From contig NZ_JAFEMB010000009.1 of the NCBI RefSeq assembly GCF_016892705.1, positions 78,709-142,708 of the forward strand: a stretch of 64,000 bases of DNA. The letters are read 5' to 3'. Below are positions 8,042 through 16,860 of this stretch, one piece after another. Position 1 is the first letter of the stretch. Every line of letters begins with the position of its first letter. The stretch is from Microvirga pudoricolor. Lineage in GTDB: Bacteria > Pseudomonadota > Alphaproteobacteria > Rhizobiales > Beijerinckiaceae. The notes beneath the pieces were generated by a model, which saw nothing but the letters and a program-made list of their open reading frames with translations, ran no database searches and had not been told where the DNA came from. The position numbers and the translations under genes are program-made.

Positions 8042-8428
8042 TTAGGGCGCACTTTTCCCGGATGCGTCGAATTGCTTCAAATAGGCTACCAGGTCATCGA
8101 TGCGCTTTTCGTCCTTGATCCCGGCATAGATCATCTTCGTGCCCGGCACCTTGGCTCTTGGGTTCTGGATATATTCCTTGAAGGTGGCCTCGTCCCAGGT
8201 CAGGTGGGAATTCTTGTTCGCGGCGGAATAGCTGTAGCCTTCGACGCTGCCGGCCGGGCGCCCGATCACGCCGTTGAGGACTGGCCCGATGGTGTTCTTG
8301 GCGCCTTCACCGATCTGGTGACAGGCTTTGCACTGGGTAAAAACTTTTTCGCCCGCGGCGGCATCCTGCGCCTGCGCTCCGTGGAGCCCGGCTAGGGTTA
8401 GCAATGCCGAGAGGACGAGGCGACGCAT
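8042..8428 (-). CDS. Periplasmic class I cytochrome c
   Basis: A 128-residue c-type cytochrome of the c2/c550 kind. A cleavable signal peptide (M-R-R-L-V-L-S-A-L-L-T-L-A-G-L-H-G-A-Q-A) precedes the haem attachment motif C-K-A-C-H. The sixth ligand methionine is in P-G-T-K-M-I-Y-A-G-I-K, and the C-terminal helix reads D-L-V-A-Y-L-K-Q-F. It would carry single electrons in the periplasm. The start is set by an AGGAG 9-10 bases upstream and by the signal peptide; the longer reading frame to 8527 is not needed. It is transcribed away from glcD. Confidence 0.92.
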   Translation of the reverse strand: MRRLVLSALLTLAGLHGAQAQDAAAGEKVFTQCKACHQIGEGAKNTIGPVLNGVIGRPAGSVEGYSYSAANKNSHLTWDEATFKEYIQNPRAKVPGTKMIYAGIKDEKRIDDLVAYLKQFDASGKSAP

Positions 8429-8613
8429 GGAAAACACTCCTGTGCTGGGCGGACGTTCCCTAGAGATATTCCACTCTGCTCCGAAAACCATCGCATGGCG
8501 GCCGACTTTTCCGCCGCTTTTTTGCATGGAACGTTCCCTCCGGTTATGGAAATGCTCTAGAATCGTTCAAAGCCGAACAATGCGGATAAGCCAGGATCCG
8601 CCAGGGAGACACG

Positions 8614-10047
8614 ATGGGCATCGCCTTTCCGACGCCGGATGAAGCCGTTCTCGCCCGCCGGACCGAGATCCTCGACGGCCTGTCCCGCCTCGTGGCCCGG
8701 GAGGCCCTGATCGTGACCGAAGATGAGAGGCGCGCCTTCGAGACGGACGGGCTGACGGCCTATCGGCAAATGCCCCTTGCCGTGGTCCTGCCCTCCACGA
8801 CGGCCGAGGTGTCGGCCATCATGCGGTTCTGCCACGAAAACGGCGTGAAGGTCGTCGCCCGGGGCGCCGGTACCTCGCTCGCGGGTGGGGCCATCCCTCA
8901 GGCGGACGCGATCGTGCTGGGCGTCGCGAAGATGAACCGGGTCCTCGAGGTGGATTTCGCCAACCGGTATGCCCGTGTCGAGGCCGGGATCACCAATCTG
9001 GGCATCAGCCAAGCCGTGGCTCACGAGGGCTTCTTCTACGCGCCCGACCCGTCGAGCCAGCTCGCATGCACCATCGCGGGCAATATCGCCATGAATTCCG
9101 GCGGGGCCCATTGCCTGAAATACGGGGTGACCACCAACAACCTGCTCGGCGTCACCCTGGTGATGCTCGACGGGACCGTCGCGTCCATCGGCGGCGATCA
9201 CCTCGACAGCGCCGGCTACGATCTCCTGGGTCTCGTCACAGGGTCCGAGGGCCAGCTCGGCATCGTCACCGAGGCCACCGTCCGCATTCTGCGCGCCGCC
9301 GAGGGCGCGCGTCCGGCCCTGTTCGGTTTCGCCAGGGTCGAGGACGCAGGCGCCTGCACGGCGGCGATCATCGGAGCCGGCATCATCCCGGTTGCGCTCG
9401 AGTACATGGACAAGCCCGCGATCCAGATCTGCGAGGCCTTCGCCCATGCGGGCTACCCCCTCGATGTCGAGGCGATGCTGATCGTCGAGGTCGAGGGCTC
9501 TGATGCGGAGATCGACGACATGCTCCGGCGCATCGTCGCCATCGCCGAGCCGTTCCATCCCACCACGATCAGAGTGTCGCAGTCGGAAGCCGAGAGCGCT
9601 GCCATCTGGAAAGGGCGCAAATCCGCCTTCGGGGCAACGGGCCGCGTCGCCGATTACATCTGCATGGACGGCACGATCCCAACCGGACAATTGCCGCACG
9701 TGCTCAAGCGCATCGGCGAAATCGCCTCGTCCTACGGCCTTGGCGTCGCCAACGTGTTCCACGCGGGCGACGGCAACCTCCACCCTCTGGTGATGTTCGA
9801 CACCAACAAGCCGGGCGAGATGGAGAAGGCGGAAGCCGTGGGAGAGGAGATCCTCAAGCTTTGCGTCGAGGTGGGCGGATGCCTGACTGGCGAGCACGGC
9901 GTCGGCATCGAGAAGCGGGACCTGATGACTTATCAGTTCAATGCCGTCGATCTCGCCCAGCAGATGCGGGTGCGCGGCGTGTTCGATCCTCTCTGGCTGC
10001 TCAACCCCGCCAAGGTGTTTCCCCTCGACGGGAGGCTCGTGGCGTGA
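8614..10047 (+). CDS. glcD: Glycolate oxidase subunit GlcD (FAD-linked)
   Basis: A 477-residue FAD-linked oxidase, the main flavoprotein subunit of the membrane-associated glycolate oxidase that converts glycolate to glyoxylate. The PCMH-type FAD-binding domain is marked by V-V-A-R-G-A-G-T-S-L-A-G-G-A and C-T-I-A-G-N-I-A-M-N-S-G-G; the C-terminal FAD-oxidase domain has V-F-H-A-G-D-G-N-L-H-P and T-G-E-H-G-V-G-I-E-K. AGGGAGA precedes the ATG. It heads glcD-glcE-DUF2585-glcF; its stop overlaps the GTG of glcE. Confidence 0.96.
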   Translation: MGIAFPTPDEAVLARRTEILDGLSRLVAREALIVTEDERRAFETDGLTAYRQMPLAVVLPSTTAEVSAIMRFCHENGVKVVARGAGTSLAGGAIPQADAIVLGVAKMNRVLEVDFANRYARVEAGITNLGISQAVAHEGFFYAPDPSSQLACTIAGNIAMNSGGAHCLKYGVTTNNLLGVTLVMLDGTVASIGGDHLDSAGYDLLGLVTGSEGQLGIVTEATVRILRAAEGARPALFGFARVEDAGACTAAIIGAGIIPVALEYMDKPAIQICEAFAHAGYPLDVEAMLIVEVEGSDAEIDDMLRRIVAIAEPFHPTTIRVSQSEAESAAIWKGRKSAFGATGRVADYICMDGTIPTGQLPHVLKRIGEIASSYGLGVANVFHAGDGNLHPLVMFDTNKPGEMEKAEAVGEEILKLCVEVGGCLTGEHGVGIEKRDLMTYQFNAVDLAQQMRVRGVFDPLWLLNPAKVFPLDGRLVA

Positions 10048-11225
10048 TCCACACCCCTCGCGACGAGAATGAGGCCGCGTCCCTGATCGCGGACGCCTTC
10101 AACGCCCGAACGAAACTGTCCGTTGCCGGCAGAGGCACAAAGTCATCCGTCGGGCGTCCGGTCGAAGCGTCCTCGGCCGTGTCGGCATCCGAACTGACCG
10201 GCGTCACCCTGTACGAACCCTCCGAAATGGTGATCGGCGCCCGCAGCGGCACCCCGCTTTCCGAGGTTGTGCGCATGCTGGCGTCGCGGGGGCAGGAGCT
10301 GCCCTTCGAGCCCATGGATTACCGGCCGCTCCTGGGCACCCGTGGCGAGCCCACGATCGGGTCCGTGGCCGCCATGAACATTTCCGGGTCGCGCCGGATC
10401 ATGGCGGGCGCGGCCCGCGACAGCCTCATCGGCGTGCGCTTCGTCAATGGACGCGGCGAGGCGGTCAAGTCGGGCGGCCGCGTGATGAAGAACGTGACGG
10501 GGCTCGATCTCGTGAAACTGATGGCGGGGTCCTGGGGCACGCTAGGCTTCATCACGGAAGTCATCTTCAAGGTGCTACCGAAGCCGGAGCGGGCGGCGAC
10601 CCTCGTACTGCGGGGCCTCGACGACCGGCGTGCCGTGGAGGCGCTGTCGGCGGCTCTCGGTTCGCCCTTCGACGTGACGGGCGCGGCTCATGTGCCTTCC
10701 GCCGACGTGCAGGGATCGCGCACGCTGATCCGCCTCGAAGGCTTCTCGGTCTCCATCGATTACCGCCTCGGCGAGATGCGCCGCCTGCTCAAGCGCTTCG
10801 GGACCGGCGACATCATCGAGGGCCGCCCGTCCGAGGGCCTCTGGCAGGCCGTGCGGGACGCGACCTTGCTCCTCGATTACGGAGACCGGGCGATCTGGAG
10901 GATCTCGGCCGCGCCGACACGGGGCCCGGAAATCGCGGCTCAGATCGCTCAAAGCCGGGAGGCGCGCTGGTTCTACGATTGGGGCGGGGGCCTGATCTGG
11001 CTCGCCACCCCCGTGGACGGCGATGCGGGAGCCTCCGTCATCCGCGCGGCGACGGCGGCCTTCGGCGGCCATGCGACCCTTGTCCGGGCTCCGGATGGGG
11101 TGCGGGCCGAGGTGGATGTGTTCGAACCGCCATCCGTTCCGGTCATGACCGTAACCCGCGGCATCAAAGACTCCTTCGATCCGGCCGGGATCCTCAATCC
11201 GGGCCGCATGTACGCGAGCCTTTAG
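10044..11225 (+). CDS. glcE: Glycolate oxidase FAD-binding subunit GlcE
   Basis: A 393-residue second FAD-binding subunit of glycolate oxidase. It has a single PCMH domain with R-G-T-K-S-S-V-G-R-P, S-V-A-A-M-N-I-S-G-S-R-R and the K-N-V-T-G-L-D-L-V-K-L-M-A-G-S-W-G-T-L-G segment typical of GlcE. The start is the GTG that overlaps the glcD stop (GTGA); the frame is open further upstream but only inside glcD. It is required with GlcD and GlcF for activity in E. coli. The stop codon is immediately followed by the next gene. Confidence 0.95.
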   Translation: MIHTPRDENEAASLIADAFNARTKLSVAGRGTKSSVGRPVEASSAVSASELTGVTLYEPSEMVIGARSGTPLSEVVRMLASRGQELPFEPMDYRPLLGTRGEPTIGSVAAMNISGSRRIMAGAARDSLIGVRFVNGRGEAVKSGGRVMKNVTGLDLVKLMAGSWGTLGFITEVIFKVLPKPERAATLVLRGLDDRRAVEALSAALGSPFDVTGAAHVPSADVQGSRTLIRLEGFSVSIDYRLGEMRRLLKRFGTGDIIEGRPSEGLWQAVRDATLLLDYGDRAIWRISAAPTRGPEIAAQIAQSREARWFYDWGGGLIWLATPVDGDAGASVIRAATAAFGGHATLVRAPDGVRAEVDVFEPPSVPVMTVTRGIKDSFDPAGILNPGRMYASL

Positions 11226-11840
11226 ATGACCGACGCAGCATTGACCGCGGAGAGCCGACCTGCCTCCTCCCGCATGACGACGGGTTACGCGATCGCGGCT
11301 GTTGGCGTGATCGGATTTACGGCCTGCATCCTGCTGGCGATGGGACGGGTCCCGATCTGCACCTGCGGCACGGTCGAGTTCTGGCACGGAACGGTCAACG
11401 ACTCCGGCAACTCCCAGCATCTCACCGACTGGTACACGTTTTCGCACGTGATCCACGGATTCCTGTTCTACGGGGCGACATGGCTCGTCGGAAGGCTTCG
11501 CGGCAAACCCTTGCCGATCGGCTTGGCCCTGCTCCTGGCTCTTGGCCTCGAATGCGCGTGGGAAATCGTCGAGAACACCAACATGACGATCGAGCGCTAC
11601 CGTGCCACTAACATCGCGCTGAACTATTACGGCGATAGCGTCATCAACTCCGTGTCCGACATCCTTGCCATGGCTCTCGGCTTCTGGCTGGCCCGCGTAT
11701 GGCCGATCTGGCTCACGGTGACGGCCGCCATCGCCATGGAGGTGGTCGCGGGATACTGGATCCGCGATAACCTCATTCTCAACATCATCATGCTGATCCA
11801 TCCGATCGAGGCCATCAACCGATGGCAGGGGATGATCTGA
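11226..11840 (+). CDS. DUF2585 (UPF0314) family membrane protein
   Basis: A 204-residue integral membrane protein with about five hydrophobic segments (first at [12 protein letters not shown]). Conserved polar patches are [36 protein letters not shown] and [13 protein letters not shown], the signature of DUF2585 in Alphaproteobacteria. Its function is unknown. It starts at the base after the glcE stop and ends 9 bp before glcF, so it is embedded in the glycolate oxidase operon and must be co-transcribed. Confidence 0.9.
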   Translation: MTDAALTAESRPASSRMTTGYAIAAVGVIGFTACILLAMGRVPICTCGTVEFWHGTVNDSGNSQHLTDWYTFSHVIHGFLFYGATWLVGRLRGKPLPIGLALLLALGLECAWEIVENTNMTIERYRATNIALNYYGDSVINSVSDILAMALGFWLARVWPIWLTVTAAIAMEVVAGYWIRDNLILNIIMLIHPIEAINRWQGMI

Positions 11841-11849
11841 GGCGCACCC

Positions 11850-13205
11850 ATGCAAACGAACTTCGCCCCCGATCTGTTGAAGGACCCCACGATGGCGAGT
11901 TCGGAGAAAATTCTCCGGACCTGCGTTCATTGCGGCTTCTGCACGGCGACCTGCCCAACCTATCTGCTGCTGGGCGACGAACTCGATTCCCCGCGCGGGA
12001 GAATCTATCTCATCAAGGACATGCTGGAGGGCGCCAAGCCAGCCACCCCGGAGGTGGTCAAGCACATCGACCGCTGCCTCTCCTGCCTGTCCTGCATGAC
12101 GACCTGTCCATCGGGCGTGAACTACATGCATCTCGTGGACCATGCTCGCTCGTATATTGAAGCGACCTACGTGCGGCCCTGGCACGACAGGCTCTTGCGG
12201 GGGATGCTCGCTCGCATCCTGCCCTACCCGAACCGCTTCCGAGCCGCGATCCTGCTGGCCGTGCTGGCGAAGCCCTTCAAGGGAGCCATCGGCCTGATCC
12301 CGGTCCTGGGTGCGCGCCTCAAGGCCATGGTCGACCTCGCGCCCGCGCGCATTCCGCCCCGCTCGCCCTATGACGCGCCGGGCACCTTCCGGCCCGACGG
12401 CGTCCGTCGGGGCCGTGTCGCCATCCTGTCGGGCTGCGCCCAGCCGGTCCTGAAGCCGGGCTTCAACGAAGCGGCCGTGCGCCTGCTCAACCGGCATGGC
12501 GTCGAGGTGGTCCAGCCGAAGGGCGAGGTCTGCTGCGGGGCCCTCGTGCACCACATGGGCCGGGACCAGGAGAGCCATACCTTCGCCAAGCGCAACATCG
12601 ACGCCTGGATCGCCGAGATGGACGGGGAGGGGCTCGACGCGATCGTGATCACCGCATCGGGCTGCGGCACGACGATCAAGGATTATGGCTTCATGTTCCG
12701 GGACGATCCGGATTATGCGGAGAAGGCCGCCCGGGTCTCCGCCATCGCCAAGGACGTGACGGAGTACGTGACGAGCCTGAAGCTGATGGAGCCGGTGCGC
12801 GAAAGCGATCTGGTGGTGGCTTACCACTCCGCGTGTTCCATGCAGCACGGCCAGCAGATCCGGACGGAGCCCAAGGCGCTCCTGAAGCAGGCGGGCTTTA
12901 CGGTAAAGGATGTTCCGGAGGGGCATATCTGCTGCGGCTCGGCGGGAACCTACAACATCCTCCAGCCGGAGATCGCCGAGCGGCTGAGGGAGCGCAAGGT
13001 CGCCAACATCGAGCGGGTGCAGCCCGACCTGATCGCCACCGGCAACATCGGCTGCATGACCCAGATCGGGCAGGGCACCGCCATTCCGATCGTGCACACC
13101 GTCGAATTGCTGGATTGGGCAACCGGAGGCCCCATCCCGTCCGCCCTCGAAAGTGCCGGTCTCGGGCATATGCACCGGGGGCCGTTGAGCATAGCGGCGG
13201 AATGA
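11850..13205 (+). CDS. glcF: Glycolate oxidase iron-sulfur subunit GlcF
   Basis: A 451-residue iron-sulfur subunit linking glycolate oxidation to the respiratory chain. Two [4Fe-4S] motifs are present near the N terminus (C-V-H-C-G-F-C-T-A-T-C-P and C-L-S-C-L-S-C-M-T-T-C-P), followed by two CCG domains (E-V-C-C-G-A-L-V-H-H-M-G and H-I-C-C-G-S-A-G-T-Y-N). The first ATG (M-Q-T-N-F) matches GlcF N termini; a second ATG at 11892 also has a good ribosome site but would shorten the protein. LutA/LutB in this window have the same architecture split in two. Confidence 0.96.
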   Translation: MQTNFAPDLLKDPTMASSEKILRTCVHCGFCTATCPTYLLLGDELDSPRGRIYLIKDMLEGAKPATPEVVKHIDRCLSCLSCMTTCPSGVNYMHLVDHARSYIEATYVRPWHDRLLRGMLARILPYPNRFRAAILLAVLAKPFKGAIGLIPVLGARLKAMVDLAPARIPPRSPYDAPGTFRPDGVRRGRVAILSGCAQPVLKPGFNEAAVRLLNRHGVEVVQPKGEVCCGALVHHMGRDQESHTFAKRNIDAWIAEMDGEGLDAIVITASGCGTTIKDYGFMFRDDPDYAEKAARVSAIAKDVTEYVTSLKLMEPVRESDLVVAYHSACSMQHGQQIRTEPKALLKQAGFTVKDVPEGHICCGSAGTYNILQPEIAERLRERKVANIERVQPDLIATGNIGCMTQIGQGTAIPIVHTVELLDWATGGPIPSALESAGLGHMHRGPLSIAAE

Positions 13206-13304
13206 GGCTGCGACACCGTCGCGCTACGAAATTCTGTTTCCTTGCGGGCGAACTCTCGGGTAAGGGTATAGCAAGTATATATCCTTGCGCTCAGAGGGCG
13301 ACCT

Positions 13305-14816
13305 ATGACCTCCGGTTGGACGTCTTTCAAAAATCGGTTCGGAAAGAGGCCGGAGGACGAAATCGTGCCTTTGCCGACCGTTCAGGCGTCCCAGGCCCAG
13401 GATCACGACACTTCCACACCCGTTTCGGCAAAGCCGGAGCCACTTCTTCCGCGCCCGGACGGCGCTCTCGACTCCGTCGGCCAGAAGAATGAGCTGATCC
13501 GGGTTCGCTTCGCCAATCTGATCGACCGCCTCGACGAGATTCGCAGCCTCAAGGATGATTTCGCCCTGCTGTCCGAGCCGGTCTACGACCTCATCCGAAG
13601 TTACCCCCAACTCCAAGCCCGTCTCATGGAAGCGGAGGCGGTCCTGCGCCAGGAGACGGACACCACCGTGGCCCTGCGCCGCGAGGTTTCCGAACTGACC
13701 TCCTCCCAGGCCCGCCTGACCGACGATTTGTCATCGGCTCTCTCCCAGCTGCGCAAAGCCGAGGCGAAGGGACGGGAGCAGGAATCCCTCCTGGAGGACT
13801 TGCGCCTCGGCCTGAAAGACAAAGAGGCCGTCATCGGTGACCTCGAAAACCAGCTCGCCATCGAGACCGAGCGCGCCCGCAACATCACCGAAGAGAACCA
13901 GGCCCTTCGCCTGGAAGCCCACGAGGCCGACCAGACCGTGGCCCGCGCCGAGCGAGAGCTGATCGAGACCCGTGAGCGCAACGGCCTCATGGACCACGAG
14001 GTCAAGCGCCTCCAGAAGATGACCGAGGAACAGAACTACCGTCTCTCCAGCCTTACCAACCGCTACGGCGAGCTTGAGACCCTGCTCGAAGTCTCCCGCC
14101 AGCGTGCGTCCAATCTCGAGACCAAGCTCATGGGCGAGCAGGTGACGCGCCAGCGGCTCGAGACCCAGGTGGAAGCGGAGCGTTCGTCCCACAAGACCGA
14201 CCTGTCCGCCCTCGACATGAAGATCGAGGGCCTGAACTCCCGCCTCTCGGCCACCGACAAGATCCTGGCCCACACCCGGGACCAGCTGCGGGACAAGAAC
14301 GAGGCCCTGCGCGGGGTCGAGCGCGGCCTCAAGGAAACGACCATCGAGAAGAACACCCTCGACCGCCGCCTCGAAGCCTCCCAGCAGGAGGTCGAGCGCC
14401 AGACCTCCCTGGTCAACGAGCTGCAGCGCTCCCGCCTGGAGCTCCAGGAGCGCATCGAAATGCTCAACAAAGCCATGGCGGCCAAGGATTTCCAGATCGA
14501 GAGCTCCGACACCAAGGCGTCCAACCTCGCCGAGCGCATGGACCAGTTCGTCAAGCGTTCCGAGCAGGAGCGCAACACCCTGGAGGCGGCCGTCCGACGG
14601 CTGACGGAAGAGCTGCAGAACGAGAAGGCCGAACGTTCCCTCATCCAGGGCGCCCTCGAAATCGCCCGCGAGAGCCGGACCAAGATCCAGAAGAAATACG
14701 TCTCGCTCCGCAAGAAAACCCGCCTCGACACGCCGGAGGAAGACCCGACCCTGTTCGACGACGAGGAGATCGAGGTGTCCAATGTGCGGGCGATTAAGTC
14801 GGCGGACGGGGAGTAA
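13305..14816 (+). CDS. Large coiled-coil protein of unknown function
   Basis: A 503-residue soluble protein. After a proline-rich N terminus (about 60 residues) and a short globular segment (V-R-F-A-N-L-I-D-R-L-D-E-I-R-S-L), residues 105-460 are a nearly continuous heptad-rich coiled coil (Glu/Lys/Arg/Leu/Gln rich, for example R-L-E-T-Q-V-E-A-E-R-S-S-H-K-T-D). The end is acidic (E-E-D-P-T-L-F-D-D-E-E-I-E-V). There is no ATPase head, so it is not an SMC protein; an intermediate filament-like or polar scaffold role is possible but unproven. Such proteins are often mislabelled as 'chromosome partitioning'. Confidence 0.8.
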   Translation: MTSGWTSFKNRFGKRPEDEIVPLPTVQASQAQDHDTSTPVSAKPEPLLPRPDGALDSVGQKNELIRVRFANLIDRLDEIRSLKDDFALLSEPVYDLIRSYPQLQARLMEAEAVLRQETDTTVALRREVSELTSSQARLTDDLSSALSQLRKAEAKGREQESLLEDLRLGLKDKEAVIGDLENQLAIETERARNITEENQALRLEAHEADQTVARAERELIETRERNGLMDHEVKRLQKMTEEQNYRLSSLTNRYGELETLLEVSRQRASNLETKLMGEQVTRQRLETQVEAERSSHKTDLSALDMKIEGLNSRLSATDKILAHTRDQLRDKNEALRGVERGLKETTIEKNTLDRRLEASQQEVERQTSLVNELQRSRLELQERIEMLNKAMAAKDFQIESSDTKASNLAERMDQFVKRSEQERNTLEAAVRRLTEELQNEKAERSLIQGALEIARESRTKIQKKYVSLRKKTRLDTPEEDPTLFDDEEIEVSNVRAIKSADGE

Positions 14817-14896
14817 CTAAGTAGCGAAAAATGTTGCCTTCGGCATGGCGAACACTGTAGCTCCTGATTGCAGAATTTAATCAGGAGTTGAGTTAA

Positions 14897-15583
14897 ATGG
14901 GTCGTGAAAACAGCGCGGATGAGAGAAACTGGCTGTTGGGCTGCTTGGGTGAAGTCGTGGTGGAGCGTATGCTCAGTAGCCTCGGCTTCAAGGTCGTTCC
15001 GTATGGCTTGGAATCGACGGCGGGGCTTCTCAAGGAGAACGTCAAACGTGGCGGCCAGCCATCGGAAGCGAAGCTCATTCGGTCTTCGCCGGATTTTCTC
15101 GTGACAAGCAAAAGCGGAAAGGTAACGCGTCTTTTGGAAGTAAAAACGACTACAGGCAACAAGTTTTCTTTGAACACATTCCAGCGTAACAGCCTTCAAA
15201 ACTGGGGCAGTCCTATGGTTGCCGTCGTCGGGTTAGGACCTAAGCACCGTGGTGTCTGGATCATCGATGATGTCGCTGCCGCGCCAGTGGCGGGAAGCAA
15301 GCTCATAGAATTCAATTTCCAAAGTCTTGAATGCTGGCGCCCGATCCATAAAGACGAATTTATGGGATGCACCATCTCGAAGATGCATGTCGATAAGTTC
15401 ATTGATGGTGCGGTCGCCATGGCAGGCGATATCATTGGTATTCGCGCCAAGCCTGCATGCAGCGAGGTCGCCGGTAAGTCGTTGGCCATCGGATCGCTGA
15501 AGGAGTCAGGTGCGAACGCCTCTTCCACGGACTCCAGGTCCCCTTCACGCAAGGGTATTCTCAGCCGCCTGTTCGCCTCATGA
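14897..15583 (+). CDS. PD-(D/E)XK nuclease-like protein
   Basis: A 228-residue protein I do not recognise as a named family, but with the PD-(D/E)XK nuclease layout: Glu19 in G-E-V-V-V-E-R-M-L-S-S-L-G-F, then S-S-P-D66-F-L-V-T, then L-L-E81-V-K83-T-T-T, then Gln96 in T-F-Q-R-N-S-L-Q. This spacing fits Holliday-junction-resolvase or restriction-type folds. The C-terminal third (from about residue 185) is Ser/Arg-rich and probably disordered. AGGAG lies 10 bases before the ATG. Base composition is somewhat lower in GC than its neighbours. No partner gene suggests restriction or repair. Confidence 0.7.
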   Translation: MGRENSADERNWLLGCLGEVVVERMLSSLGFKVVPYGLESTAGLLKENVKRGGQPSEAKLIRSSPDFLVTSKSGKVTRLLEVKTTTGNKFSLNTFQRNSLQNWGSPMVAVVGLGPKHRGVWIIDDVAAAPVAGSKLIEFNFQSLECWRPIHKDEFMGCTISKMHVDKFIDGAVAMAGDIIGIRAKPACSEVAGKSLAIGSLKESGANASSTDSRSPSRKGILSRLFAS

Positions 15584-15654
15584 TCCTCTAGCATTCCTCG
15601 CGCCCATCCCCATCTCCCAAGCGGCAGCGTCAGACTGCCGTGAGGAGGATGGTC

Positions 15655-16392
15655 ATGGATCAGCAGGAACGGCAGGTCATTTCCGATATTTTCCAGCGGC
15701 TTGAGAGTGTCGCGAACCAGCCGCGCGATCCCGAGGCCGAGCGCTTCATTGCCGACAAGGTGCGCCAGCAGCCCTATGCGCCTTACGCGATGGCACAAGC
15801 CATTTACGTCCAGGAGCAGGCTCTCGCGAACCTCCAGGCCGAGATGGAGCAGTTGCGAGCGGAGGCCGCGCAGGCGCGCCAGCAGCCTGCGGGCGGCGGT
15901 TTCCTGTCGGGCCTCTTCGGCGGCAATGCCCGTCCGGAGCCGTCATACGACAACGCGCCGCGCGGGGCGTCACCCTGGGGACAGGCTCAGGCCCGCAACA
16001 TGGGGCAGGGCTATGGCGACCCGCGCGGCTTGGCCGGCGGTCCTCAGCAGAGTGCACCTCTGCAAGGTGGACCCATGCAATCTGGTCCTTGGGGCGGGGG
16101 TGGCATGATGCAGCCGCGCGGAGGCGGCTTTCTCCAGGGCGCCCTGTCGACCGCAGCGGGCGTGGCCGGCGGTGTCATGATCGCAAACGCGCTTTCCCAT
16201 GCCTTCGGCGGCGGAGCCCAGGATTCGGCCCAGGGTGCTGCGGAGGGTGTCAACAACCTGACCGATCAGGCCTCGGGAGCAGCCGACTCGGGCAATGCGG
16301 GGATTACGGACGCGCTGTACGAGAACGACCAGGGCGGTGAGGATTATACCGATTTCGACAGCGATGGCGGGGATGGCGGCGACTGGACGTAG
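15655..16392 (+). CDS. DUF2076 family protein
   Basis: A 245-residue protein. The N terminus (M-D-Q-Q-E-R-Q-V-I-S-D-I-F-Q-R-L) and the segment P-Y-A-P-Y-A-M-A-Q-A-I-Y-V-Q-E-Q-A-L are typical of DUF2076. A Gly/Pro/Gln-rich middle follows, then a Gly/Ala hydrophobic stretch (S-T-A-A-G-V-A-G-G-V-M-I-A-N-A-L) and a strongly acidic tail (D-F-D-S-D-G-G-D-G-G-D-W-T). Function is unknown; family members are sometimes called periplasmic ligand-binding sensors without proof. The start has GAGGAGG upstream. It converges on the SMR gene. Confidence 0.88.
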   Translation: MDQQERQVISDIFQRLESVANQPRDPEAERFIADKVRQQPYAPYAMAQAIYVQEQALANLQAEMEQLRAEAAQARQQPAGGGFLSGLFGGNARPEPSYDNAPRGASPWGQAQARNMGQGYGDPRGLAGGPQQSAPLQGGPMQSGPWGGGGMMQPRGGGFLQGALSTAAGVAGGVMIANALSHAFGGGAQDSAQGAAEGVNNLTDQASGAADSGNAGITDALYENDQGGEDYTDFDSDGGDGGDWT

Positions 16393-16440
16393 GCAGCCCG
16401 GCGGCCGGACCTCCAGCGGAGCCTGTTCTCCAGGCTGCCG

Positions 16441-16773
16441 TTAGGAATGTCCGGCCGTGGTGGAAAACAGGTTCACCACCAGCACCCCTGCCAGAATGAG
16501 GCCGATGCCGAGGATCGCCGGCCAGTCCAGGGTCTGCTTGTAGAACACCCAGCCGGCGATGGCGATGAGCACGATTCCGATCCCGGACCAGATCGCGTAG
16601 GCGATCCCCACCGGGATCGTGCGCAAGGTCAGGGACAAGCAGTAGAAAGCCAGGGCGTACCCGACCACGACCACGACGGACGGCCACAGGCGGGTGAAGC
16701 CCTCCGAGGCCTTCAGGGCGCTCGTGGCGATGACCTCGCAGAGGATTGCGGCGAAGAGATAAGCGTAGTTCAT
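16441..16773 (-). CDS. Small multidrug resistance (SMR/EmrE-type) transporter
   Basis: A 110-residue protein with four transmembrane helices. The essential glutamate is at position 13 (F-A-A-I-L-C-E-V-I-A-T-S-A-L-K), equivalent to Glu14 of EmrE, and the loop G-I-A-Y-A-I-W-S-G-I-G with the following G-W-V-F-Y-K-Q are family hallmarks. It would export cationic drugs in exchange for protons as an antiparallel dimer. The start at MNYAYLF matches family N termini; the longer frame to 16839 adds an arginine-rich leader without support. Confidence 0.92.
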   Translation of the reverse strand: MNYAYLFAAILCEVIATSALKASEGFTRLWPSVVVVVGYALAFYCLSLTLRTIPVGIAYAIWSGIGIVLIAIAGWVFYKQTLDWPAILGIGLILAGVLVVNLFSTTAGHS

Positions 16774-16860
16774 GGGCGGGGAAACTTCCTCGTCTGGAAG
16801 CCCCTTAGCCCGAAACTCCCGTCGCCGCCACCTCTTCACCCCGGTGGGGAGGGGGGCAGA

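Noticed and set aside
7854..8045. A 63-codon frame between the RTX and cytochrome c genes
   Set aside because: It overlaps the conserved upstream region of RTX protein 3 and the end of the cytochrome gene, with no ribosome site.
10575..13175. An 866-codon open frame on the minus strand
   Set aside because: It lies antisense to glcE, DUF2585 and glcF, whose families are certain. Its composition (Arg/His/Asp/Gly-rich) is typical of antisense frames in high-GC DNA.
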